NCBI GenBank assembly: GCA_002422085.1
Contig: DISZ01000005.1
Span: 223,428-287,427, forward strand
Source: Rhodobacteraceae bacterium UBA6197
GTDB taxonomy: Bacteria > Pseudomonadota > Alphaproteobacteria > Rhodobacterales > Rhodobacteraceae
Direction: 5' to 3'
DNA length: 64,000 bases
A program made the translations under genes and the position numbers. Of this stretch, positions 26,648-34,866 are shown piece by piece. The notes under the pieces are model-generated. The model was not told the DNA's origin. It saw only the letters and a list, made by a program, of their open reading frames with translations, and searched no databases. The stretch's first letter is position 1, and each line of letters opens with the position of its first letter.

Positions 26648-26681
26648 GCGCGCCCCTGTCCTCCCCCAAAGTGGGGCGCGC
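26648..26681. terminator. stem-loop between convergent genes
   Basis: GCGCGCCCC (26648-26656) pairs with GGGGCGCGC (26673-26681) around a 16-base loop, in the 44-base gap between the convergent binding-protein gene and the XRE-cupin regulator. There is no clear T-run on either side, so it may work as a bidirectional terminator or as an mRNA 3'-end stabiliser. Confidence 0.5.
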
Positions 26682-26684
26682 ATC

Positions 26685-27266
26685 TTACAGATAGGGCGGA
26701 GTGCAGGCTGAAACTACGATGGCCTCGCGGTCGCCCATATTGCGGAAACGATGTGGGGCGGTGGAATCGAACAGATAGCTGTCGCCCGCCTTCAGCACCG
26801 CCATCTGCTCTCCCACGGTCAGTTCAATTTCGCCCGCAATCACCACGCCGCCTTCGTTGCCAATGTGTTCCAGCATCGTCTCGCCTGTGTCGGCGCCGGG
26901 TTCATACCGCTCATTGAGGATTTGCAATCCATGCGCCTTGGCTTCACCCACCTGCTGTATCGTGATGCGCCCGTGCATGGTTTCCATTTTCGTGTAAAGC
27001 CGCGTCGTCAGATCGCGCAGTTCATGAGGCTTGAAGAAAACAGCACTGGTCTGCGGGGCGTCTGGTTCGAAAAATTCCGACATGGTGACCTTGAGCCCGC
27101 CCAAGATCTTGCGCAAAGAGGCTACCGACGGGCTGGACCGGTTGGTCTCGATCATCGAGATCTGGCCATGCGGCACATCCGATGCCTCGGCCAATTGCCG
27201 CTGCGACAGACCCGCGCCCACGCGCATTTCCTTCAACCGGCTTCCTACGTCGAATTCTTGACTCAT
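26685..27266 (-). CDS. XRE-family regulator with C-terminal cupin domain
   Basis: A 193-residue regulator like PuuR: an N-terminal helix-turn-helix (GSRLKEMRVGAGLSQRQLAE and DVPHGQISMIETNRSSPSVA, residues 8-50) and a C-terminal cupin (about 115-190: ANDTGE-like GADTGETMLEHIGNEGGVVI, GEIELTVGEQMAVLKAGDSY, FDSTAPHRFRNMGD) that would bind a small effector. The ATG at 27266 follows GGGGGCGAA. It is divergent from the aminotransferase gene, and the shared region has two overlapping dyads, so it most likely represses the gabT-like operon and itself until an amine or amino acid is present, as PuuR-type proteins do. Confidence 0.85.
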   Translation of the reverse strand: MSQEFDVGSRLKEMRVGAGLSQRQLAEASDVPHGQISMIETNRSSPSVASLRKILGGLKVTMSEFFEPDAPQTSAVFFKPHELRDLTTRLYTKMETMHGRITIQQVGEAKAHGLQILNERYEPGADTGETMLEHIGNEGGVVIAGEIELTVGEQMAVLKAGDSYLFDSTAPHRFRNMGDREAIVVSACTPPYL

Positions 27267-27312
27267 TTCGCCCCCTTGATTGCATGCAGCATAGGTCAGG
27301 CAAGAATCTTGT

Positions 27313-27349
27313 GCAACTTTTAGAAATAAGTTGCTCAAAATATTGAGCA
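27313..27349. promoter_or_regulatory. two overlapping dyads, candidate XRE-cupin operator
   Basis: GCAACTT (27313-27319) and AAGTTGC (27328-27334) form one dyad; TGCTCAA (27332-27338) and TTGAGCA (27343-27349) form a second, compact palindrome. They share bases 27332-27334 and lie in the AT-rich 121-base gap between the divergent XRE-cupin gene and the aminotransferase, 38 bases before the latter's start. This is the expected place for an autoregulated operator overlapping both promoters. Confidence 0.6.
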
Positions 27350-27387
27350 TGTATATCAATAAATACAGAGAATCATCGGAGCAAGCC

Positions 27388-28686
27388 ATGACCCAATCCG
27401 CCACCACCGCCCTGATCTCCCGCAAGGCCGCCGCCGTCGCGCGCGGTGTCGGAACGCGCGGTATCTATGCCGTCCGCGCCGAAAACGCCCTGCTATGGGA
27501 CGCTGATGGCCGTCGCTTTATCGACTTTGCCGCCGGCATCGCCGTCAACAATACCGGCCACCGCCACCCGCGTGTGATGGCCGCTGTCGCCGAGCAGGCG
27601 CAGGCCTTTACCCATACCTGCTTTCATGTGGCACCCTATGAAAGCTATCTGACCCTGGCCGAGCGTCTCAATGCGTTGACACCTGGAAATTTTTCAAAGA
27701 AAACAATGTTGGTAACCACCGGAGCCGAGGCCGTCGAGAACGCGATCAAGATGGCGCGGGCCTATACCGGGCGGTCGGGTGTGGTCTCGTTTTCCGGCGC
27801 TTTCCATGGTCGCACTTTGCTGGGTATGGCGCTGACCGGCAAGGTCTCGCCCTATAAGAAGGGTTTCGGCGCGATGCCGCCAGAAATCGTTCATGCCCCG
27901 TTCCCGAACGATTTTCACGGGATCTCCGAGGCCGAGGCGATTGCCGCCCTGGAGCGGCTGTTTGCCAGTTCAGTTGACCCCGAGCGTGTTGCGGCGATCA
28001 TTATTGAGCCTGTACAAGGTGAAGGCGGATTTAATATTGCACCGTTCGGTTTCTTGCGCACTTTGCGCTCGATTTGCGATCAGCACGGTATCGTTTTCAT
28101 CGCCGACGAGATTCAGGCAGGTATGGCGCGCACGGGCCGGATATTCGGCTTTGATCATGCCGGTATCGCGCCCGACCTGGTGACGATGGCCAAGGGGCTG
28201 GCGGGCGGCTTTCCGCTTTCGGCGGTGACAGGACGCGCCGAGATTGTCGATGCGCCGATGCCGGGCGGGGTCGGGGGCACCTATGCGGGCAACCCGCTGT
28301 CGATTGCTGCGGCCAACGCCGTGCTGGATGTGATCGCCGACGAAGACCTTTGCGCGCGGGCTGACCAGATCGGTCAAATCATCCGCGACCGTCTGGGCGC
28401 GATGGCCACGCGTCAAGGCATGGCCTGCGTTGGCGATGTGCGCGGGCTTGGCGCGATGAACGCGTTTGAACTGGTCAAGGACCGCGAAACCCGCGCCCCA
28501 GATGCGGCCCTTGCGGCGGCGATCGTGGCCGAGGCCGAGGCGCGTGGGCTGATCCTGCTGTCTTGCGGCACCCGCTACAACGTCATCCGCCTGCTGCCGC
28601 CCCTGACCATCCCGATGGATCAACTGGCCGAGGCCTTGGACATCATCGAAGCCTCTGTCGAGGCTGCGATTCAGAAAACCGCCTGA
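27388..28686 (+). CDS. gabT: class III aminotransferase, 4-aminobutyrate aminotransferase-like
   Basis: PLP enzyme moving the terminal amino group of an omega-amino acid to 2-oxoglutarate. The 432-residue protein has DADGRRFIDFAAGIAVNNTGHRHP at the N-terminus (interrupted here only by small spacing), TTGAEAVENAIKMARA, FHGRTLLGMALTGK, the FIADEIQAGMARTG aspartate region and the PLP lysine Lys269 in LVTMAKGLAGGFP. GabT-type enzymes accept GABA and often 5-aminovalerate or longer chains. In this operon it would act on the amino acid released by HyuAB, giving a semialdehyde for the next gene. The start follows CGGAGC. Confidence 0.88.
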   Translation: MTQSATTALISRKAAAVARGVGTRGIYAVRAENALLWDADGRRFIDFAAGIAVNNTGHRHPRVMAAVAEQAQAFTHTCFHVAPYESYLTLAERLNALTPGNFSKKTMLVTTGAEAVENAIKMARAYTGRSGVVSFSGAFHGRTLLGMALTGKVSPYKKGFGAMPPEIVHAPFPNDFHGISEAEAIAALERLFASSVDPERVAAIIIEPVQGEGGFNIAPFGFLRTLRSICDQHGIVFIADEIQAGMARTGRIFGFDHAGIAPDLVTMAKGLAGGFPLSAVTGRAEIVDAPMPGGVGGTYAGNPLSIAAANAVLDVIADEDLCARADQIGQIIRDRLGAMATRQGMACVGDVRGLGAMNAFELVKDRETRAPDAALAAAIVAEAEARGLILLSCGTRYNVIRLLPPLTIPMDQLAEALDIIEASVEAAIQKTA

Positions 28687-28760
28687 TTACTGCTCTTCCA
28701 ACTGGGCCTGCCTGTGCCGCCTTTTGGGCGTGTGGGCCCGCTTTTGCCAAAGGGTCCGCC

Positions 28761-30194
28761 ATGTCTGAACCGCATTTGAATCTGATCGCCGGCCAATGGG
28801 TCGGGGCTGAAGATCTGACCGAAAACCGAAATCCATCCGACCCGTCGGATCTGATCGGACTTTATGCCAGCGGCGGTGCCGAGGATGTGGCGCGCGCATC
28901 GGCGGCGGCCCTCACGGCCCAAACCGCGTGGTTTTCCGCTGGACCGCAGCCGCGTGCCGATGTGCTGGATCGGATCGCCACGCTGATAGAGATGCGGGCC
29001 GTTGAAATCGGCACCATGCTGGCGCGCGAAGAGGGCAAGATCCTGCCCGAGGCGATTGCCGAGGCCCGCCGCGCCGCACAGATCTTCCGCTTTTACGCCG
29101 GCGAGGCCTTGCGGATCTCGGGCGAGGCGCTGGCATCGGTCCGCCCGAACGTGGACATTGAAATCCTGCGCGCGCCCTTGGGGGTGGTGGGCCTCATTAC
29201 GCCGTGGAATTTCCCGATTGCTATTCCGGCATGGAAGATTGCACCGGCGCTGGCCTACGGCAATGCGGTCGTGTTCAAGCCTGCCGATCTGACGCCGGGC
29301 ACAGCACATCTGCTGGCGCAGGTCATTCATCAGGCCGGGTGCCCTGCGGGGGTGTTCAATCTAGTGATGGGGTCAGGTGCACGGGTGGGGGCGGCCTTGG
29401 TGGCTGACCCGCTGATCTCGGGCATTTCCTTTACCGGATCGGTGCCGACAGGGCGCGGCATTGCGCGAGCGGCGGCCGAGACGATGAAGAAGGTGCAGTT
29501 GGAAATGGGCGGCAAGAATCCGATGGTGGTTCTGGATGATGCCGATCTGCCGACCGCCGTTGCCGCCTGTCTGAACGGGGCGTTCTTTTCCACCGGCCAG
29601 CGCTGCACGGCATCCAGCCGGTTGATCGTGCAGGCGGGAATTCATGATGCCTTTGTGGCAGAGCTCTCGCACCAGATGCGGGCGATGCGGGTCGGCCCAG
29701 CCTTGGAGGCGGGCAGTCAGATGGGGCCGGTGGTCTCTGGCGCGCAACTGCAAAGCAACCTGCGCTATGTAGCGTTGGCGCGGGGCGAGGGCTGCACGGT
29801 GATCGGGGGCGAAGCCTTTGGCGACGCAGGGTATTTCCAAACGCCTGCGCTGTTTCTTGGGGCGGACAATGCGATGCGGGTGGCGCAAGAGGAAATCTTT
29901 GGCCCCTGTGCTGCGGTCATCAAGGTCGATGATTTCGATCAGGCCTTGGCGGTCGCAAATGACAGCCCCTTCGGCCTGTCAGCGGGGATTTGCACCTCTT
30001 CGCTGCGCCACGCCCGCGCTTTCAAGCACGGCGCAAAGGCGGGAATGGTGATGGTAAATCTGCCCACGGCGGGGGTCGATTACCATGTGCCCTTTGGCGG
30101 CACCAAAGGCTCGAGTCAGGGCGCGCGCGAGCAGGGGCGCCATGCGGTCGAGTTCTACACAACCATCAAAACCAGCTACAGCTATGCAGGCTAG
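28761..30194 (+). CDS. NAD(P)-dependent semialdehyde dehydrogenase (ALDH superfamily)
   Basis: Oxidises an aldehyde, probably the semialdehyde made by the adjacent aminotransferase, to a dicarboxylic acid. The 477-residue protein has Asn150 in GLITPWNFPIAIPAWKIAPA, Glu248 in VQLEMGGKNP and the nucleophile Cys282 in FFSTGQRCTASSR. The C-terminal end VDYHVPFGGTKGSSQGAREQ resembles 2-oxoglutarate-semialdehyde and related dehydrogenases more than classical GabD. Start ATG 28761, 74 bases after gabT; the overlapping upstream frame is not used. Substrate chain length is not decidable from sequence. Confidence 0.87.
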   Translation: MSEPHLNLIAGQWVGAEDLTENRNPSDPSDLIGLYASGGAEDVARASAAALTAQTAWFSAGPQPRADVLDRIATLIEMRAVEIGTMLAREEGKILPEAIAEARRAAQIFRFYAGEALRISGEALASVRPNVDIEILRAPLGVVGLITPWNFPIAIPAWKIAPALAYGNAVVFKPADLTPGTAHLLAQVIHQAGCPAGVFNLVMGSGARVGAALVADPLISGISFTGSVPTGRGIARAAAETMKKVQLEMGGKNPMVVLDDADLPTAVAACLNGAFFSTGQRCTASSRLIVQAGIHDAFVAELSHQMRAMRVGPALEAGSQMGPVVSGAQLQSNLRYVALARGEGCTVIGGEAFGDAGYFQTPALFLGADNAMRVAQEEIFGPCAAVIKVDDFDQALAVANDSPFGLSAGICTSSLRHARAFKHGAKAGMVMVNLPTAGVDYHVPFGGTKGSSQGAREQGRHAVEFYTTIKTSYSYAG

Positions 30195-30198
30195 GGTG

Positions 30199-31301
30199 AT
30201 GGGCAAAGACATGATCCTGACCATCAACCCCGGCACAACCACAACCCGGATCGGCCTGTTCGCGCCGCAACGGGGGCAGGTGCGGCCCCTGCTGGAAGAA
30301 ACGGTCGAGCATGACGAGGCGGTGGTGGCTGGTTTCGCCAGCATTGCCGCACAACTGGACTATCGCGCGGCGGCATTGCGCGCGTTTCTGGATGGGGTGC
30401 CGGGCGGCGTGCGTCTGGCGGCAGTTGCCGGGCGGGGCGGAATGCTGTGCCCGGTGCCAGCCGGGGTGATCGCGGTGAACGCCGATTTGGTAGATTTCGC
30501 GCTGCATCGCCCGGTCTATCACCACGCCTCGAACCTTGGTGCGCCCTTGGCCGAGGCGATTGCGCGCGGCCATGGCTGCCCGGCCTATATCGTCGATCCG
30601 GTATCAGTCGATGAACTGCCGCCGGTGGCGCGGGTGTCGGGTTTTCCCGAAATACCGCGCTTCAGCTTTGTCCATGCGCTGAACATTCGCGCCTGTGGGC
30701 GCAGGCTGGCCGCCGATCTGGGCAAACCGTTTTCTGAATTGAACGCTGTTGTCGCCCACCTGGGTGCCGGATTCTCAATTGCGGCGCTCAGGGATGGGCG
30801 GATCGTGGATAGCTCCAACCGGATGGAGGTGTCGCCCTTTTCACCCGAAAGGGCGGGGGCTTGCCGCCCATCCCATTGATCGAGCTGTGCTATTCCGGGA
30901 AATATGACAAGGCTACGCTGCTGAAACGCCTTTACGGGCAGGGCGGGGCTTTTGCCTATCTGGGCACCAAGGACATGCGCCGCGTCGAGGCGATGATCGA
31001 GGCGGGCGACGAGGCTGCCGCGCTGATCCATGACGCGATGCTGTATCAGGTGGGGCGCGCGATCGGGGCGATGGCGGCGGTGCTGGATTTCGCGCCGGAC
31101 GGGCTGATCCTGACTGGCGGCATGGCGCATAGCGCGCGGGTGGTGGCGGCGATCCGGGCGCGCTGCGCACCGCTGGCGGCGCTGCATGTCTACCCCGGAT
31201 CGGACGAATCCCGCGCGCTTGCCGAAGGCGCGGCGCGGGTGCTGGCCGGGCAGGAAACCGCAATGACGTGGCCGATCAACCCCGAGGTGGCAGTATGGTG
31301 A
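30199..31301 (+). pseudogene. buk: butyrate kinase, single frameshift
   Basis: Acetokinase-family enzyme that interconverts acyl phosphate plus ADP with the acid plus ATP. The N-terminal MILTINPGTTTTRIGLF phosphate loop, AGRGGMLCPVPAGVIAVN, YHHASNLGAPLA and VVAHLGAGFSIAA identify it. Near 30855-30859 a run of five G should be six: the frame stops at 30879, while the rest (PPIPLIELCYSGKYDKATLL... LTGGMAHSARVVAAI) continues in the next frame to 31301. Corrected length is about 367 residues, normal for Buk. Either a recent pseudogene or a homopolymer error. It pairs with ptb, which starts seven bases before its end. Confidence 0.85.
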
Positions 31302-32209
31302 TCCACAGTTTTGACGCTTTGCGCGCCGCGATGGCGGGGCGTGCTCCGATGCATCTTGCGGTGGCGGGCGGCGATGATCCTGCCGTCATGGCGGGTGTGG
31401 TCGCGGGGTTCGAGGCTGGGCTGATCGCTTCGGCCACGTTGACCGGTGATCCGGGCGCGCTGCGGGCGCTTGTTCCCGAAACCTGGCGCGATCAGGTGCG
31501 CTTGCTGGCTGCAGACAGCCCCCAAATGGTGGCCACACTTGCAGTGGCCGAGGTGCGGGCCGGGCGGGCGAATGTGCTGATGAAGGGGCATGTCGATTCC
31601 GCCGCCTATCTGCGCGCCATTGTTGACCGCGCAACCGGCATCCGTGCAGGCGGAGTGCTGTCCAACCTGACGCTGGCACAAATGCCTTCGGTGCCGCGTC
31701 TGATCGGGGCGACGGATAACGGAATCATCCCTTTGCCCAGCTTGGCGCAAAAGCGGGCCATATTGCAAAACGCCCGCCCACTTTTTCTGGGTTTGGGGCT
31801 GACGCAAGTGCGCGTGGCCGCGATTGCCGCGTCAGAAAAGCTGTCAGATCGCCAACCCGCCACCGGCGATGCGGCGACGCTGGCCGCGGAAAGTCGCGCT
31901 GGGCAATTGCCGGGCCTGATCGTCGACGGGCCTTTCGGCTATGACGTGGCGCTGTCGGCGCAGGCTGCCAAAGCCAAGGGGCTGTTGGGGTCTGACGTGG
32001 CAGGCCGGGCCGATCTGATCCTGTTTCCGAACATCGAGTCCGGCAATGCGACGGTCAAGGCGTGGAAGCTGCATGGTGGGGCGCAAACCGGCAGCATCGT
32101 TTTGGGAGCCTTGGTGCCGGTGCTGCTGAACTCGCGGTCGGACGGAGCAGCGCAGCGCGTGCTGGGGCTGGTCATGGCGCAAGCCATTCGGGCGGGGCAG
32201 GGACTATGA
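31295..32209 (+). CDS. ptb: phosphate butyryltransferase
   Basis: Transfers an acyl group between CoA and phosphate, working with butyrate kinase to interconvert a short- or medium-chain acid and its CoA ester. The 304-residue protein shows RANVLMKGHVDSAAYLRAI, GVLSNLTLAQMP, LIVDGPFGYDVALSAQAA and LILFPNIESGNATVKAW, standard phosphotransbutyrylase blocks. Its start overlaps the end of buk, and its stop overlaps the hydroxyacyl-CoA dehydrogenase start, so the genes are translationally linked. In this operon it probably activates the product acid of the dehydrogenase. Confidence 0.9.
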   Translation: MVIHSFDALRAAMAGRAPMHLAVAGGDDPAVMAGVVAGFEAGLIASATLTGDPGALRALVPETWRDQVRLLAADSPQMVATLAVAEVRAGRANVLMKGHVDSAAYLRAIVDRATGIRAGGVLSNLTLAQMPSVPRLIGATDNGIIPLPSLAQKRAILQNARPLFLGLGLTQVRVAAIAASEKLSDRQPATGDAATLAAESRAGQLPGLIVDGPFGYDVALSAQAAKAKGLLGSDVAGRADLILFPNIESGNATVKAWKLHGGAQTGSIVLGALVPVLLNSRSDGAAQRVLGLVMAQAIRAGQGL

Positions 32210-33078
32210 TACAAACCGTTGGCATTGTGGGCGCGGGACAGATGGGCAACGGCATCGCCCATGTCTTCGCGCAGGCGGGCTATGATGTGCTGCTGAACGA
32301 CATCTCGGCAGCGGGGTTGGAGACGGCGGTTGCAACCATCGCCCGCAATCTGGAACGTCAGGTGATGCGCGGCAAGGTCTCGGAGCAGGCCAGGGCCGCT
32401 GCGATGGCGCGGATCAAGACCACGCTGGTTCCGGCAGATCTGGGCCCCTGCGATCTGATCATCGAGGCCGCGACCGAAAAGGAAGATATCAAGGACAAGA
32501 TCTTTGCCAGCCTGCTGCCGCATCTGGGTGCGCAGACGATCCTGACCTCGAACACCTCGTCCATTTCGATCACGCGGCTTGGAAGCCGGACGGACCGGCC
32601 CGAAAAGTTCATGGGGTTTCATTTCATGAATCCGGTGCCGGTGATGCAACTGGTTGAACTTATTCGCGGAATAGCGACGGACAAGGAAACCTACGATTCA
32701 CTGCTGGTCGTGGTGGGGCGGCTGGGCAAGACCGCCGCCAGTGCCGAGGACTTCCCCGGTTTCATCGTGAACCGCATCCTGATGCCGATGATCAACGAAG
32801 CGGTCTACGCGCTTTTTGAAGGCGTGGGGTCGGTCAAATCCATCGATGGCGCGCTCAGGCTGGGCGCGAACCACCCGATGGGCCCGTTGGAGCTGGCGGA
32901 TTTCATCGGGCTGGATACCTGCCTGGCGATCATGAACGTGCTGCACGACGGGCTGGCCGACACCAAATACCGCCCCTGCCCGTTACTGACGAAATATATC
33001 GAGGCTGGCTGGATGGGCCGCAAAACCCAACGCGGATTTTACGATTATCGCGGGGAAATCCCCGTTCCAACCCGGTAG
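32206..33078 (+). CDS. 3-hydroxyacyl-CoA (3-hydroxybutyryl-CoA) dehydrogenase
   Basis: NAD-dependent oxidation of a 3-hydroxyacyl-CoA to the 3-oxo ester. The 290-residue single-function protein has the Rossmann motif VGIVGAGQMGNGIAHVFAQA, the catalytic histidine in KFMGFHFMNPVPVMQLVE, EDFPGFIVNRILMPMINEA and the NHPMGPLELADFIGLDTCL helix. It matches Hbd/PaaH-type enzymes. The ATG overlaps the ptb stop (ATGA). It supplies one beta-oxidation step; the acyl-CoA dehydrogenase, hydratase and thiolase are not in this window. Confidence 0.9.
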   Translation: MIQTVGIVGAGQMGNGIAHVFAQAGYDVLLNDISAAGLETAVATIARNLERQVMRGKVSEQARAAAMARIKTTLVPADLGPCDLIIEAATEKEDIKDKIFASLLPHLGAQTILTSNTSSISITRLGSRTDRPEKFMGFHFMNPVPVMQLVELIRGIATDKETYDSLLVVVGRLGKTAASAEDFPGFIVNRILMPMINEAVYALFEGVGSVKSIDGALRLGANHPMGPLELADFIGLDTCLAIMNVLHDGLADTKYRPCPLLTKYIEAGWMGRKTQRGFYDYRGEIPVPTR

Positions 33079-33090
33079 AGGAGGATTGCA

Positions 33091-33852
33091 ATGAGGGTTT
33101 TGGTGCCTGTCAAACGGGTGATCGACTACAACGTGAAGGTGCGCGTCAAAGCGGATGGATCGGGAGTCGATCTGGCCAATGTGAAGATGTCGATGAATCC
33201 GTTCGACGAGATTGCCGTCGAAGAGGCGATCCGGCTGAAGGAAAAGGGCGTGGCGACCGAGGTTGTCGTAGTGTCAATTGGCGTAAGGCAAGCGCAAGAA
33301 ACCCTGCGCACGGCTTTGGCGATGGGCGCGGATCGCGCCATTCTGATCGAAGCCAACGACAATGTGCAAACCGACATCGAGCCTTTGGCCGTGGCCAAAC
33401 TGCTGGCCGCCGTGGTGCGCGACGAGGCTCCGGGCATCGTGCTGTGTGGCAAGCAAGCCATTGATAATGATATGAACGCCACCGGGCAGATGCTTTCGGC
33501 ACTGCTGGGCTGGTCACAGGCGACGTTCGTGTCTGAACTGGCGATTGACGGCGGCAAGGTAGTGGTCAGCCGCGAAGTTGACGGCGGGCTGTAGTCCATT
33601 TCCGTGGCCATGCCGACAATCGTGACCGTCGATCTGCGTTTGAACGAGCCGCGCTATGCGAGCTTGCCGAATATCATGAAGGCCAAGGCCAAGCCGCTGA
33701 TTTTCAAGACCCCCGCCGACTACGGCGTGGAAGTAACTCCACGTCTGACCGTGATGAAAACCGTTGAACCGGCAGGTCGCAAGGCGGGCATGAAGGTCGC
33801 CTCTGTGGATGAACTGATTGCGAAACTTGCACATGAAGCGGGGGTGATCTGA
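33091..33852 (+). pseudogene. etfB: electron transfer flavoprotein beta subunit with in-frame amber codon
   Basis: Beta subunit of ETF, which carries electrons from acyl-CoA dehydrogenases to ETF:quinone oxidoreductase. The frame begins MRVLVPVKRVIDYNVKVRVK and includes NPFDEIAVEEAIRLKEKG and CGKQAIDNDMNATGQML. At 33592-33594 an in-frame TAG follows DGGL; the same frame then continues with TVDLRLNEPRYASLPNIMKA, KTPADYGVEVTP and KAGMKVASVDELIAKL to 33852. No reading-frame change is needed, so one base substitution, such as CAG or GAG to TAG, would explain it. The N-terminal part alone lacks the conserved ETF signature. etfA follows with overlapping TGATG. Confidence 0.88.
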
Positions 33853-34778
33853 TGGCCGTTCTGCTTGTTGCCGACGTAAATGAAGGCGCTTTGGCGACCG
33901 ATGCCGTGGCCAAGACCCTGGCCGCCGTTGCCTCATTGGGCGAGGTGCATGTGCTGGTGGCAGGAGCGGGCGGCGAGGCAGCCGCGGCCGAGGCGGCCAA
34001 GCTTTCTGGCGTATCAAAAGTGCTGTTCGCCGACGATCACGCCTATTGCCACGGCATGGCGGAATCGATTGCAGCTTTGGTGGTCAACCTTGCGGGAAGC
34101 TACCGCCACATCTGTGGTGCTGCGACCGCCTTCAACAAGAATGTGCTGCCGCGCGTCGCGGCTTTGCTGGACGTGATGGTGATCTCGGACGCAACCGCAG
34201 TGATCGACGCCGATACGTTTGAGCGCCCGATCTATGCGGGCAACGCCGTGCAAACCGTGAAGTCTTCGGACACAAAAAAGGTTTTCACCGTGCGCACCGC
34301 GACATTCACCGCCGCGGACGCGACGGGTTCGGCTGTGGTCGAGAACGTCGACGGACCGGGCGACGCTGGGCTTTCGGCTTGGGTTGCTGACAAGTTGGCA
34401 ACCTCGGATCGTCCCGAACTGACCTCGGCCAAAGTGATCGTGTCGGGCGGGCGTGGCGTTGGTTCGAAAGAGTCCTTCGATCTGATCGAAGGCTTGGCCG
34501 ATACGCTGGGGGCCGCCGTTGGTGCAAGCCGCGCGGCTGTTGACTCGGGCTATGCCCCGAATGACTGGCAGGTCGGACAGACCGGCAAGGTCGTGGCACC
34601 GCAACTCTACGTGGCGATCGGCATCTCGGGTGCGATCCAGCATCTTGCGGGCATGAAGGACAGCAAGGTGATCGTGGCGATCAACAAGGACGAAGAGGCT
34701 CCGATTTTTCAGGTGGCTGATTACGGTCTGGTGGCCGATCTGTTTGCCGCCGTGCCGGAACTGATCGCAAAGCTCTGA
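33852..34778 (+). CDS. etfA: electron transfer flavoprotein alpha subunit
   Basis: FAD-carrying partner of EtfB, 308 residues. The C-terminal FAD domain is complete: IVSGGRGVGSKESFDLIEGL, LGAAVGASRAAVDSGYAPN, QVGQTGKVVAPQLYVAIGIS and GAIQHLAGMKDSKVIVAINK with the final DYGLVADLF. The ATG overlaps the end of etfB, so its translation would normally be coupled to that gene and could suffer from the upstream amber codon. Electrons probably come from an acyl-CoA dehydrogenase encoded elsewhere. Confidence 0.93.
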   Translation: MAVLLVADVNEGALATDAVAKTLAAVASLGEVHVLVAGAGGEAAAAEAAKLSGVSKVLFADDHAYCHGMAESIAALVVNLAGSYRHICGAATAFNKNVLPRVAALLDVMVISDATAVIDADTFERPIYAGNAVQTVKSSDTKKVFTVRTATFTAADATGSAVVENVDGPGDAGLSAWVADKLATSDRPELTSAKVIVSGGRGVGSKESFDLIEGLADTLGAAVGASRAAVDSGYAPNDWQVGQTGKVVAPQLYVAIGISGAIQHLAGMKDSKVIVAINKDEEAPIFQVADYGLVADLFAAVPELIAKL

Positions 34779-34866
34779 CCGACAACACAAAAACGCGGGC
34801 CGTCGTGCCCGACACCCCTTGCGACACGCATCGGGTGGCACTGTTTCACATTCCAAGAGGCTCCAT

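Noticed and set aside
33592..33594. TAG in etfB as pyrrolysine or programmed readthrough
   Set aside because: No pyrrolysine genes are seen, the position is not a known recoding site in EtfB, and a simple nonsense substitution or sequence error is more economical.
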